From: Faecalibacterium prausnitzii
GTDB taxonomy: Bacteria > Bacillota > Clostridia > Oscillospirales > Ruminococcaceae
Direction: 5' to 3'
DNA length: 64,000 bases
Assembly (NCBI GenBank): GCA_004558805.1
Contig: SFDE01000010.1
Coordinates: 52,678-116,677, forward strand
A program made the translations under genes and the position numbers. The notes under the pieces are model-generated. The model was not told where the DNA came from. It saw nothing but the letters and a program-made list of their open reading frames with translations, and did no database searches. Each line of letters begins with the position of its first letter. The first letter of the stretch is position 1. This document shows positions 54,193 through 61,346 of the stretch, piece by piece.

Positions 54193-54869
54193 TCTATGAC
54201 GCCTACGAAAACCGGGTGTACACCTACACCGGTCTCAACGAGAACGACCCCATGCCCTACAGCACCCTTGCCACCCTGCGGGTGCGGGAGTTCCGGGGCA
54301 AGTCCTCCAGCCCCACCCTGTGGACCACCATTGCCGCCATGGAGGCGTGGAACCTGACCCGCCGGAAGTACGGCAGCGGCATCCCGGTGGGCTACGCCTT
54401 CCGCCGCATCTGGGAGGGCGGGCACGGCACCCGCAGCCAGCACTATGCGGGGGTCTCCTTTGACGTGGGGCAGAGCCTTTCTCAAAGCCAGCGCAGCGCC
54501 ATCTACCGTGCCGCCCGGGACACCGGGGCGTGGGGTTATGTGGAGCCACTGAGCCAGACCCCCACCTGGGTCCACTTTGACCGGCGGTACGGCACCCCTG
54601 CCTGCCGGGGCACCACCGCCGGATACCCCACCCTGCGCCGGGGCAGCCGGGGCTGCTATGTAATGATCCTGCAGGACGCCCTTTCTACCCTGGGCTACCA
54701 GACCGGCAGCCGCATCGATGGGATTTTTGGGGCACGCACCGAGGAGGCGCTGCGGGGCTACCAGCGACGCACCAGCCTTGCGGTGGACGGGGTCTGCGGC
54801 TGCAACAGCTGGAAAAAGATCTCCACCGCCGTTCTGGGCATCGGCAGGACAAAGACCACCATCGACTAG
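54177..54869 (+). CDS. M15-like peptidase with peptidoglycan-binding domain
   Basis: A 230-aa protein starting at ATG 54177 after AAAAGGAGGG, overlapping the end of the SleC-like gene. Residues about 45-140 resemble peptidase M15A (D-Ala-D-Ala carboxypeptidase-like): SQHYAGVSFDVGQ gives the His and Asp zinc ligands and TPTWVHFD the last His. A single peptidoglycan-binding domain follows (LRRGSRGCYVMILQDALSTL ... DGIFGARTEEALRGYQ). No signal peptide is visible. It probably works with the SleC-like protein on the wall. Confidence 0.75.
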   Translation: MARLLIYDAYENRVYTYTGLNENDPMPYSTLATLRVREFRGKSSSPTLWTTIAAMEAWNLTRRKYGSGIPVGYAFRRIWEGGHGTRSQHYAGVSFDVGQSLSQSQRSAIYRAARDTGAWGYVEPLSQTPTWVHFDRRYGTPACRGTTAGYPTLRRGSRGCYVMILQDALSTLGYQTGSRIDGIFGARTEEALRGYQRRTSLAVDGVCGCNSWKKISTAVLGIGRTKTTID

Positions 54870-54884
54870 ATAATAAAAAAGCCC

Positions 54885-55172
54885 CCCAAAGGGGGACCCT
54901 CTCCGTCACGGCTTGCGCCGTGCCACCCGCTCCCCGCTTTGTCACCTGCGGTGACAAAGTGGGGAACAGCTGTCATCGCAGGTGACTGATGAGGGCGCAC
55001 CGGCAGATGCTGCTATTGGTTACTCACCCCTCATCCGTCTGCTCCCTCCGGTCGCAGCCACCTTCCCCCCAAGGGGGAAGGCTTTACAGGAAACCGGCAG
55101 TTTTGCCGCACCGCAAAAAAGCTCTCCCTTTGGGAGAGCTGTCGCCGCAGGTGACTGAGAGGGCGAGGACGC
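54885..55172. repeat. Dispersed palindromic intergenic repeat, copy D (two units)
   Basis: This part of the 54870-55432 gap contains CCCCCAAAGGGGG, GTCACGGCTTGCGCCGTG, GTCACCTGCGGTGAC, then a unit TCACCCCTCATCCGTCTGC ending in CCAAGGGGGAAGGCTT that is almost identical to copy A in the opposite orientation. It closes with GCTCTCCCTTTGGGAGAGCTG and GACTGAGAGGGCGAGGAC. No gene is seen. An intrinsic-terminator-like hairpin at its start may also end the M15 gene. Confidence 0.75.
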
Positions 55173-55197
55173 TATCCAGTGGTCAGTCACCAGCCAC

Positions 55198-55424
55198 TGT
55201 TCAATAATCCCTATGACACAATGGAATTTTGAACACTGGGTACTGCCACCGGGAGAAAAAGAGGGGAAAAACCGCTTTTTCTTCCTAGTGTTCAAAAATG
55301 AACAGCGGGTAAAACAAACGTAAACACAATAAAAAAGACCTACTGTTCAAAAATAATAACTGGTAATAATGTTTGAACATCCGGGTACTGTTCAATAATC
55401 GAAGCAATTTTGAACAATGGGTCC
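55198..55424. repeat. Iterated TGTTCAA...TTGAACA palindrome array
   Basis: Four AT-rich inverted repeats: TGTTCAA at 55198, 55289, 55344 and 55389 face (T)TGAACA ending at 55235, 55304, 55379 and 55416. After each, a short G-rich tail follows (CTGGGTAC, GCGGGTAA, TCCGGGTA, ATGGGTCC). Units differ in loop length. It looks like a cluster of binding sites or a mini-repeat locus; the function is unknown. The array ends a few bases from the stop of the GNAT-like gene. Confidence 0.7.
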
Positions 55425-55432
55425 GCCCCGGC

Positions 55433-56056
55433 TCACACCGGGTACATCCCCAGCCAGATGCTCTGGTCCCGGCGGCGGCTGTCCAGCGCCGCATAGCCTT
55501 TGGCAAGCTGCCGTGCCAGCTGCATCCGGTCCTCCAGCGGCACCCACACCGGCTCCCGGCGGGGTGTCGCCGTCCCGGCGGCAAGCACAAAGCAGGGGGC
55601 AAGGCTGTTCAGCGGGCGCAGTGCCCGGAGGGCAAAGCCCTGTCCTAAGTACAGCGGCAGCAACTGCTGTGCCCCGGGGTCCAGCACTGCCAGCACCTGC
55701 CTGCCCCGTGCCAGCTGCCGGGCACGGGCGGCGGTGGCTGCCACCAGCTGTGCAGGGTCCTGTGCCCCCACCGGCGGGGCAAGAAAATAGCCGCCCTCTA
55801 TCCCGCGCCAGCCTCGGCAGGCGCGGAGGGCAGCGGCAAGAGCAAGGTCTGCGTCCATGGGCAGCACCGGCTGTGCCGCCAGCAGCTGACGGGAAGGGGC
55901 GCACAGCCCCCACACCTCCCCCACCGTCACCATCCGCAGCACCTCGCTGTGGGGGCGGTAGATGCTGCTGGTCTCCTTTTGCAGCAGGGTGCAGAACTCC
56001 TGCGCAGATAGCCGCCGCAGCCCAAGGGTCCGGGGCGGGTCACAGGTTTGGATCAT
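55433..56056 (-). CDS. Hypothetical protein, GNAT-like fold suspected
   Basis: A 207-aa protein, not firmly recognised. The C-terminal part, with ARGRQVLAVLDPGAQQLLPLYLGQGFALRAL, resembles the end of a GNAT acetyltransferase, where an Asn/Ala helix is followed by a Tyr/Phe strand and GF. The N-terminal part is Arg/Leu-rich. GGAGG lies 7 bp before the ATG at 56056. It follows the Sir2 gene by 76 bp in the same direction but may be separate. Confidence 0.5.
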   Translation of the reverse strand: MIQTCDPPRTLGLRRLSAQEFCTLLQKETSSIYRPHSEVLRMVTVGEVWGLCAPSRQLLAAQPVLPMDADLALAAALRACRGWRGIEGGYFLAPPVGAQDPAQLVAATAARARQLARGRQVLAVLDPGAQQLLPLYLGQGFALRALRPLNSLAPCFVLAAGTATPRREPVWVPLEDRMQLARQLAKGYAALDSRRRDQSIWLGMYPV

Positions 56057-56132
56057 TCCGGTTCCTCCATTCGTTTCGTGATGCTACCAGCATACGAAAA
56101 AACCGGTGCGAAAACCTGCGAAACAGCGCCCC

Positions 56133-56855
56133 TCAGTCCAGTTTTATCTCTTCACTGAGCACCTGCCCGATGGGCTTTGCAATGCACAGGTCTGCGGAGG
56201 CGTCGGCTCCGGTGGGCTGCATATTGATAACCACCAGATGGTCCCCCCGGAAGTACCGGATCAGCCCTGCCGCCGGGTACACCACCAGACTGGTGCCTCC
56301 GATGATGAGGGTGTCCGCCCGGCGGATGGCGTTGATCGCCCCGGACAGCACCTCTTCGTCCAGACCCTCCTCATAGAGCACTACGTCCGGCTTTACGATG
56401 CCTCCGCACTTGGGGCACCGGGGCACACCGGTGCTGTTGGCGATGAAGTCCAGATCGTAAAACGCCCCGCACCGGGTGCAATAGTTGCGCAGAGTGCTGC
56501 CGTGGAGCTCGTACACCGTCTTGCTGCCTGCCGCCTGATGGAGACCGTCGATGTTCTGGGTCACCACCGCCTTCAGCCTGCCCTGCTGTTCCAGCTTGGC
56601 AAGGCGCAGGTGGGCGGCGTTGGGCTTTGCACCCTTTACAATGAGCTTGTCCCGGTAGAAGCGGTAGAATTCCTCCGGGTTCTCCTGCCAGAAGCTGTGG
56701 CTCAGGATGGTCTCCGGAGGGTAGGCGTACTTCTGGTGATAGAGCCCGTCCACGCTGCGGAAATCCGGGATGCCGCTTTCGGTGGAGACCCCTGCCCCGC
56801 CAAAGAACACGATGCTGCTGCTTTTTGCAATGATTTCTTCCAGTGCCTGTACCAT
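56133..56855 (-). CDS. cobB: NAD-dependent protein deacylase (sirtuin)
   Basis: Removes acyl groups from lysines with NAD. The protein of 240 aa has FFGGAGVSTESGIPDFRS, VTQNIDGLH, the catalytic His in ELHGS, four zinc cysteines (CTRCGAF, CPKCGG) and the GGTSLVVYPAAGL block. Start ATG 56855; the site is poor (AAAGGGG, 13 bases away). The frame extends to 57167 but this part is antisense to ogt. The first start is chosen by family alignment. Confidence 0.92.
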   Translation of the reverse strand: MVQALEEIIAKSSSIVFFGGAGVSTESGIPDFRSVDGLYHQKYAYPPETILSHSFWQENPEEFYRFYRDKLIVKGAKPNAAHLRLAKLEQQGRLKAVVTQNIDGLHQAAGSKTVYELHGSTLRNYCTRCGAFYDLDFIANSTGVPRCPKCGGIVKPDVVLYEEGLDEEVLSGAINAIRRADTLIIGGTSLVVYPAAGLIRYFRGDHLVVINMQPTGADASADLCIAKPIGQVLSEEIKLD

Positions 56856-56943
56856 AAACCGGAACGCCCCTTTCCCGTGGAAAAAATTTGTGTTATGATA
56901 GCCCCAGTATAGCACATTTCCCACAGAAAGGAAGCCGCAGAAT

Positions 56944-57417
56944 ATGAATCTATGGTATGTGAACAGCATTCTGGGACCCATCCGCCTCGCCGAGGAAAAC
57001 AAGGCACTGTGCGCCGTGGAATTCTGCCCGGAGGGAGTGCCGGAGCTGGAACCTCTGCCCCGGAAGGTGGTGCAGACTCCTCTGCTGCAGGAGACGGAAG
57101 AGCAGCTGAACGAATACTTTGCGGGGGTGCGGCGGGAGTTTGACCTTCCCCTTGCCCCCAGGGGCACCCCTTTTCAGCAGGCAGTGTGGCAGCAGCTGCT
57201 GCGCATCCCCTACGGAGAGGTACGGACCTACGGGCAGCTTGCCACCGCTCTGGGCAAGCCCGGGGCAAGCCGTGCCGTAGGCAGCGCCTGCCGCCGCAAT
57301 CCCCTGTGCATCCTGATCCCCTGCCACCGGGTGGTGGGGGCAGACGGTTCCCTTACCGGCTACGCCGGAGGGCTGGACATCAAGGAATACCTGCTGGAGC
57401 TGGAAAAGCAGGAGTAA
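56944..57417 (+). CDS. ogt: Methylated-DNA-[protein]-cysteine S-methyltransferase
   Basis: Repairs O6-alkylguanine by transferring the alkyl group to its own cysteine. The 157-aa protein has the active-site motif LIPCHRVVGADGSLTGYAGG and the winged-helix DNA-binding part TPFQQAVWQQLLRIPYGEVRTYG with the SRAVGSACRRNP stretch. Length is normal. AAAGGA is 12 bases upstream. It is divergent from the sirtuin gene. Confidence 0.95.
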   Translation: MNLWYVNSILGPIRLAEENKALCAVEFCPEGVPELEPLPRKVVQTPLLQETEEQLNEYFAGVRREFDLPLAPRGTPFQQAVWQQLLRIPYGEVRTYGQLATALGKPGASRAVGSACRRNPLCILIPCHRVVGADGSLTGYAGGLDIKEYLLELEKQE

Positions 57418-57420
57418 ACC

Positions 57421-57459
57421 AAAAGGACGGCTGCACCGGGGCGCAGTCGTCCTTTTTTC
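57421..57459 (+). terminator. Terminator of ogt
   Basis: AAAAGGACGGCTGC pairs with GCAGTCGTCCTTTT with one mismatch and ends in T residues. It overlaps the stop of the converging nnrD gene. Confidence 0.75.
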
Positions 57460-58357
57460 ATCTGTGATGTTCCGCAAACAGTGCCCCCAGCTCCGGCAGC
57501 AGGTCCTGAGGCAGCATACCGTATTCTCCCCGCTTTGCGGCGGCACGGTCGGCGGCGGCACCATGGAGCCAGACGGCACAGACGGCGGCTTCAAAGGCAG
57601 GCAGATGGCAGCCCAGCAGGGCGGCGGTGATGCCTGCCAGCACATCCCCGCTGCCGCCCCGTGCCAGACCCGGGTTGCCGGTGGGGTTTATCCGGCACCG
57701 TCCGTCCGGTGCCGCCACCACCGTGTGCATCCCCTTGAGCACCACCACGGCGTCCCACGCCCGGGCGTACTGCAAAGCGATGTCCTGCCGGTGGGCGGCG
57801 ATCTCCGCCGCCGGAAGCCCGGTCAGGCGGCTCATCTCCCCGGGGTGAGGGGTCACCACCAGCTCCCCTGCCGGGTGAGGGAAGGGTTTGCCCGCTGCCA
57901 GCAGCCGGGAGGCGGCGTTCAAGCCGTCGGCATCCAGCACCGCTGCCCCCCCAAAGCCCGGCAGCAGTCCCTCCACCAGCGCCTCCGTCTCTGCCGCCCG
58001 TGCGGTGCTCTGGGCTGCATCTCCCAAACCGGGACCCAGCAGCAGCACCGTTGCCTTCTGCCGCCGCAGCAGGGGGATATTCTCCGGGGAGATGCCCCCC
58101 TCCGCCCCTGCCGCACAGGGACAGAGGCAGCACTCCGGCAGCCGCACCGCTGCGGCGCTGACCACCGGCTCCACGCTGGCAAGGGTGACGATGCCTGCCC
58201 CGGCACGGAGTGCGCCCTGAGCGGCAAGGAGGGCAGCGCCCCGGTAAAAGCCGCTGCCAGCCACCGCCAGCACCGCACCAAAGCTGCCCTTATGGCTGTC
58301 CCGGGGGCGGGGCGGGATGCTCTGCCAGACAAATTCCTGTGTGATCTCTGCTGCCAT
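57458..58357 (-). CDS. nnrD: ADP-dependent NAD(P)H-hydrate dehydratase
   Basis: Repairs hydrated NAD(P)H by dehydrating the S-epimer, using ADP or ATP. The 299-aa protein covers the dehydratase half only, without the NnrE epimerase domain found in fused forms. Motifs are GSFGAVLAVAGSGFYRGAALLAAQGALRAGAG, LLLGPGLG, VLDADGLNA, VVTPHPGEMSRLTG and NPGLARGGSGDVLAGI. The start is ATG 58357 after GGAGG. No nnrE gene is nearby. Confidence 0.93.
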   Translation of the reverse strand: MAAEITQEFVWQSIPPRPRDSHKGSFGAVLAVAGSGFYRGAALLAAQGALRAGAGIVTLASVEPVVSAAAVRLPECCLCPCAAGAEGGISPENIPLLRRQKATVLLLGPGLGDAAQSTARAAETEALVEGLLPGFGGAAVLDADGLNAASRLLAAGKPFPHPAGELVVTPHPGEMSRLTGLPAAEIAAHRQDIALQYARAWDAVVVLKGMHTVVAAPDGRCRINPTGNPGLARGGSGDVLAGITAALLGCHLPAFEAAVCAVWLHGAAADRAAAKRGEYGMLPQDLLPELGALFAEHHR

Positions 58358-58379
58358 AGGTGCACCTCCAAAGAACGAT

Positions 58380-58657
58380 TTAGACTGCCCTCCGCTTCGC
58401 TCCGGGCATTTTCAGCGGAAAAAAATTTTAGATTCAGGCTATGCAGCGACCTGTCAGTCGCTGCATAGCCATTCTCCCGGAAAAAGTTGCCCTCCGGGCA
58501 GCCGTTTATTTTAAACCGGACGGTTTAGAACCGCCCTCCGCTTTTGCTCCGGGCATTTTTAGCGGAAAAACATTTTAGATTCAGCCTTTGCAGCGACCTG
58601 TCAGTCGCTGCATAGCCACTCTCCCAGAAGAAAATTCCCTCCGGGCTGCTGTTTATT
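58380..58657. repeat. Tandem duplication of a hairpin element (58380-58512 and 58525-58657)
   Basis: The 58358-58665 gap consists of two direct copies of a sequence of about 133 bp. Both contain GCCCTCCGCTT..GCTCCGGGCATTTT, then TTTTAGATTCAG, a hairpin with arms GCAGCGAC and GTCGCTGC (58439-58468; second copy near 58586-58613), and a CCCTCCGGGC block. The copies differ at a few positions. A related short stretch occurs at 41240-41265. No gene is seen. Confidence 0.8.
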
Positions 58658-58665
58658 GCAGACCT

Positions 58666-61236
58666 TTACGCCTGCCCCTGCACAAGGGCACGGATCTGTT
58701 TTTCCACGTTCTGCACTTCCTCGTGGAACATCCGGGCGGACACCCGCAGTGCCCCGTGTCCCAGAATGATGATCTGTTCCATGCCATCGGAGGTCGCCAC
58801 CCGGACCCGGCGGTTTTTGTCGATCTCGTGGGTGACGTGTTCGATGAACATATCCGCCGTCTCCGCCTCTTTGGTGTACACCACGTGGATGTTGTGGTAC
58901 TGCTCCATGGAGCCGGGGCTGCCGGGGACCCGGTAGGCGTCAAACACAAGGATCAGCACACATTTTTGGTATCCCTGATAGTTGCACAGGATGTCCATGA
59001 GCCGGCGGCGGGCAGCGTCCAGACTCTCTTTGGCAAGGGCGCTCAGCTCCTCCCATGCAAAGATGATGTTGTAGCCATCCACCAGCAGGTATTCCGGGGC
59101 GATCTCCCACTGCTCGGCAGCAAAATCCGGGCGGGGGCTTTTCTCTACCGGGCGGAAGGCTGCCAGCGGATCCCTCTTGATGGGTCCATAGGTCCGCTCA
59201 AAGATCTTGAGCAGCTCTGCATCCTCTTCCAGCGTGGCACGGTAGGCGGCGGCACGGCGGGGCACCAGGGCTTCCGGCTCCTGCCGGGCGGGCTTTGCCC
59301 TGCCCCAGCCGCTGTCCACATGCATGTGGCTCCGCACCTGATCCCAGGGCACCACAAAGCCTGCCCCGTGGGCGCAGAATATCGAGTCCGCCGGGTTTTC
59401 CAGATCGTGCTCCGGCTGGTAGCCCACAGCGTCTATGACCTGCTGGGCATTGTGACAGGGGCGGTAGCCCGCCGGGCTCAGGCTCAGGTGCCCCCGCCCC
59501 CGGGTGTAGCCTGCCACCTCGGTAGGGTAGTCCCTCATGGTCGCCACCGGGGCAAAGCCGGTAAGGGTGGCGGTGTCGGTGCCACTGTCCGGGGGATCAA
59601 AGCTGCCCTCCATCCGCTGGATGTCGCTGAGGGCACGCCCCAGATTTTCCAGCGGCAGCTCCAGCCGGAAGGCGTACCACGGCTCCAGCAGCTGACTTTC
59701 TGCCATCATCAGCCCCTGCCGCACCGCCCGGTAGGTCGCCTGCCGGAAGTCGCCGCCCTCGGTGTGCTTCAGGTGCGCCCTGCCTGCCAGCAGGGTGATC
59801 TTTACGTCCGTAAGGGGGGAGCCGGTGAGCACCCCCAGATGCTCCTTTTCTTCCAGATGGGTCAGCACCAGCCGCTGCCAGTTTTTGTCCAGCACCTCTT
59901 CCCGGCAGTCGGCGGCAAATTGCAGCCCGCTGCCCCGGGGCAAGGGTTCCAGCAGCAGATGCACCTCGGCGTAGTGGCGCAGAGGCTCGTAGTGCCCCAC
60001 CCCTTCCATGGGCTGGGTGATGGTCTCCTTGTACAGGATGCCCCCGGGTCCAAACTCCACCGTCATGCCAAACCGTTCTGCCAGCAGGCTCCGCAGCACC
60101 TCCAGCTGGATCTCCCCCATGAGCTGTACATGGATCTCCCCCAGCGTCTCGTTCCACACCACGTGGAGCTGAGGCTCCTCTTCTTCCAGCCGGTGGAGCT
60201 TGCCCAGAGCGGCGTGGACGTCCGCCCCCTCCGGCAGCAGTACCTGATAACTCAGCACCGGTTCCAGCACCGGCAGATCTCCGTCCCGCTGGGCGCCCAA
60301 CCCCTCGCCAGGGCGGCTCTTTGTCAAGCCGGTGACGGCGCACACCTGTCCCGGCAGCACCTGCTCCGCAAGGGTGTACTTTGCCCCGGAATACAGCCGC
60401 AGCTGGTTTGCCTTTTCGGTCCAAGGCTCCTCTGTCCCGCCGGTGAGCTGCGCCTTTACCTTCAGCTGCCCGCCGGTGACCCGCAGCCATGTGAGCCGCG
60501 CCCCCTGCTCGTCCTGAGAGATCTTGAACACCTTTGCCCCAAAGGACCCCAGCGCCGGGGCGGCACGGGTGTACCGGTCCAGCCCTTCCAGCAGCTGGTC
60601 CACCCCTTCCAGCCGCAGCGCCGAGCCAAACCAGCAGGGGAACACATGGCGCCGGGCAATGGCAGGGATGATCTGTTCCGGCTCCAGCGCCCCGGCGTCC
60701 AGCAGCCGGTCCATGAGCTGCTCATCGCACAGCGCCAGTGCCTCGTCCCGGTCCGGCTGCGGTGCCCCAAAGTCCACAAAGCCCTCTCCCAGACGGCTGG
60801 ACAGCTGTTCCAGCAGCTCCTGTCGGCTCTTGCCGGGCAGGTCCATCTTGTTCACGAACACAAAGGTGGGCACCCGGTACCGCCGCAGCAGCCGCCACAA
60901 AGTCTCGGTGTGGCTCTGGACCCCGTCGGTGCCGCTGACCACCAGCACCGCATAATCCAGCACTTGCAGGGTCCGCTCGGTCTCGGTGGAAAAGTCCACG
61001 TGTCCCGGGGTGTCCAGCAGGGTGATGGCGGTATCCCCTGCCCGCAGCAGCGCCTGTTTGGAAAATATGGTGATGCCCCGTGCTTTTTCCAGCGCATCCG
61101 TGTCCAGAAAGGCATCCTTGTGGTCCACCCGACCCAGCTTGCGGATCGCACCGGACCGGTACAGCAGCCCCTCGGACAGGGTGGTCTTGCCGGAGTCCAC
61201 ATGGGCAAGGATCCCCAAAACGATCTGTTTTTCCAT
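58666..61236 (-). CDS. TetM-like translation GTPase fused to a C-terminal NYN (Rae1/YacP-type) nuclease
   Basis: A protein of 856 aa starting at ATG 61236 (RBS GAGGAG). The N-terminal part is an EF-G/TetM-type GTPase: LGILAHVDSGKTTL (G1), GITIFSKQ (G2), LDTPGHVDF (G3), FVNKMD (G4) and GSAL (G5), then domains II-V to about residue 640. The loop where TetM has a Ser-Pro-Val motif that displaces tetracycline reads HLKHTEGGDFR here, so drug resistance is doubtful. From about residue 715, YLLVDGYNIIFAWEEL, LVFDAYRVPG, ETADMFIE and VATSDGMEQ form an NYN/PIN-like nuclease like the ribosome-associated endonuclease Rae1 (YacP), with acidic residues D720, D766, D795 and D817. The likely function is GTP-driven engagement of ribosomes followed by mRNA cleavage, inferred from the two halves. 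The fused architecture occurs in related Clostridia databases as a 'TetM-family' protein, to my knowledge without a studied role. Confidence 0.85.
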   Translation of the reverse strand: MEKQIVLGILAHVDSGKTTLSEGLLYRSGAIRKLGRVDHKDAFLDTDALEKARGITIFSKQALLRAGDTAITLLDTPGHVDFSTETERTLQVLDYAVLVVSGTDGVQSHTETLWRLLRRYRVPTFVFVNKMDLPGKSRQELLEQLSSRLGEGFVDFGAPQPDRDEALALCDEQLMDRLLDAGALEPEQIIPAIARRHVFPCWFGSALRLEGVDQLLEGLDRYTRAAPALGSFGAKVFKISQDEQGARLTWLRVTGGQLKVKAQLTGGTEEPWTEKANQLRLYSGAKYTLAEQVLPGQVCAVTGLTKSRPGEGLGAQRDGDLPVLEPVLSYQVLLPEGADVHAALGKLHRLEEEEPQLHVVWNETLGEIHVQLMGEIQLEVLRSLLAERFGMTVEFGPGGILYKETITQPMEGVGHYEPLRHYAEVHLLLEPLPRGSGLQFAADCREEVLDKNWQRLVLTHLEEKEHLGVLTGSPLTDVKITLLAGRAHLKHTEGGDFRQATYRAVRQGLMMAESQLLEPWYAFRLELPLENLGRALSDIQRMEGSFDPPDSGTDTATLTGFAPVATMRDYPTEVAGYTRGRGHLSLSPAGYRPCHNAQQVIDAVGYQPEHDLENPADSIFCAHGAGFVVPWDQVRSHMHVDSGWGRAKPARQEPEALVPRRAAAYRATLEEDAELLKIFERTYGPIKRDPLAAFRPVEKSPRPDFAAEQWEIAPEYLLVDGYNIIFAWEELSALAKESLDAARRRLMDILCNYQGYQKCVLILVFDAYRVPGSPGSMEQYHNIHVVYTKEAETADMFIEHVTHEIDKNRRVRVATSDGMEQIIILGHGALRVSARMFHEEVQNVEKQIRALVQGQA

Positions 61237-61288
61237 CCGTGTATCTCCTCTATGCAGTATCATCCTTTATTGTAACACGGTCGGGCGC

Positions 61289-61332
61289 AAAAGAAAAGCA
61301 GTGCGCCTTCCTTTTACAGAAAGCGCACTGCT
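61289..61332 (-). terminator. Terminator of gpmI
   Basis: Minus strand AGCAGTGCGC pairs with GCGCACTGCT, followed by TTTCTTTT. It separates gpmI from the GTPase-NYN gene. Confidence 0.8.
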
Positions 61333-61346
61333 CCGGTTTTGGAAAC

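Noticed and set aside
55198..55424. CRISPR array
   Set aside because: Repeats are palindromes with unequal spacing and no constant-length spacers, and there are no cas genes.
58666..61236. Tetracycline resistance gene (tetM/O/W type)
   Set aside because: The GTPase core is similar, but the domain IV loop lacks the Ser-Pro-Val motif and a nuclease domain is attached; base composition matches the host.
58588..61275. Plus-strand frame of 895 codons opposite the GTPase-NYN gene
   Set aside because: Antisense shadow; Pro/His/Gln-rich sequence with no domain.
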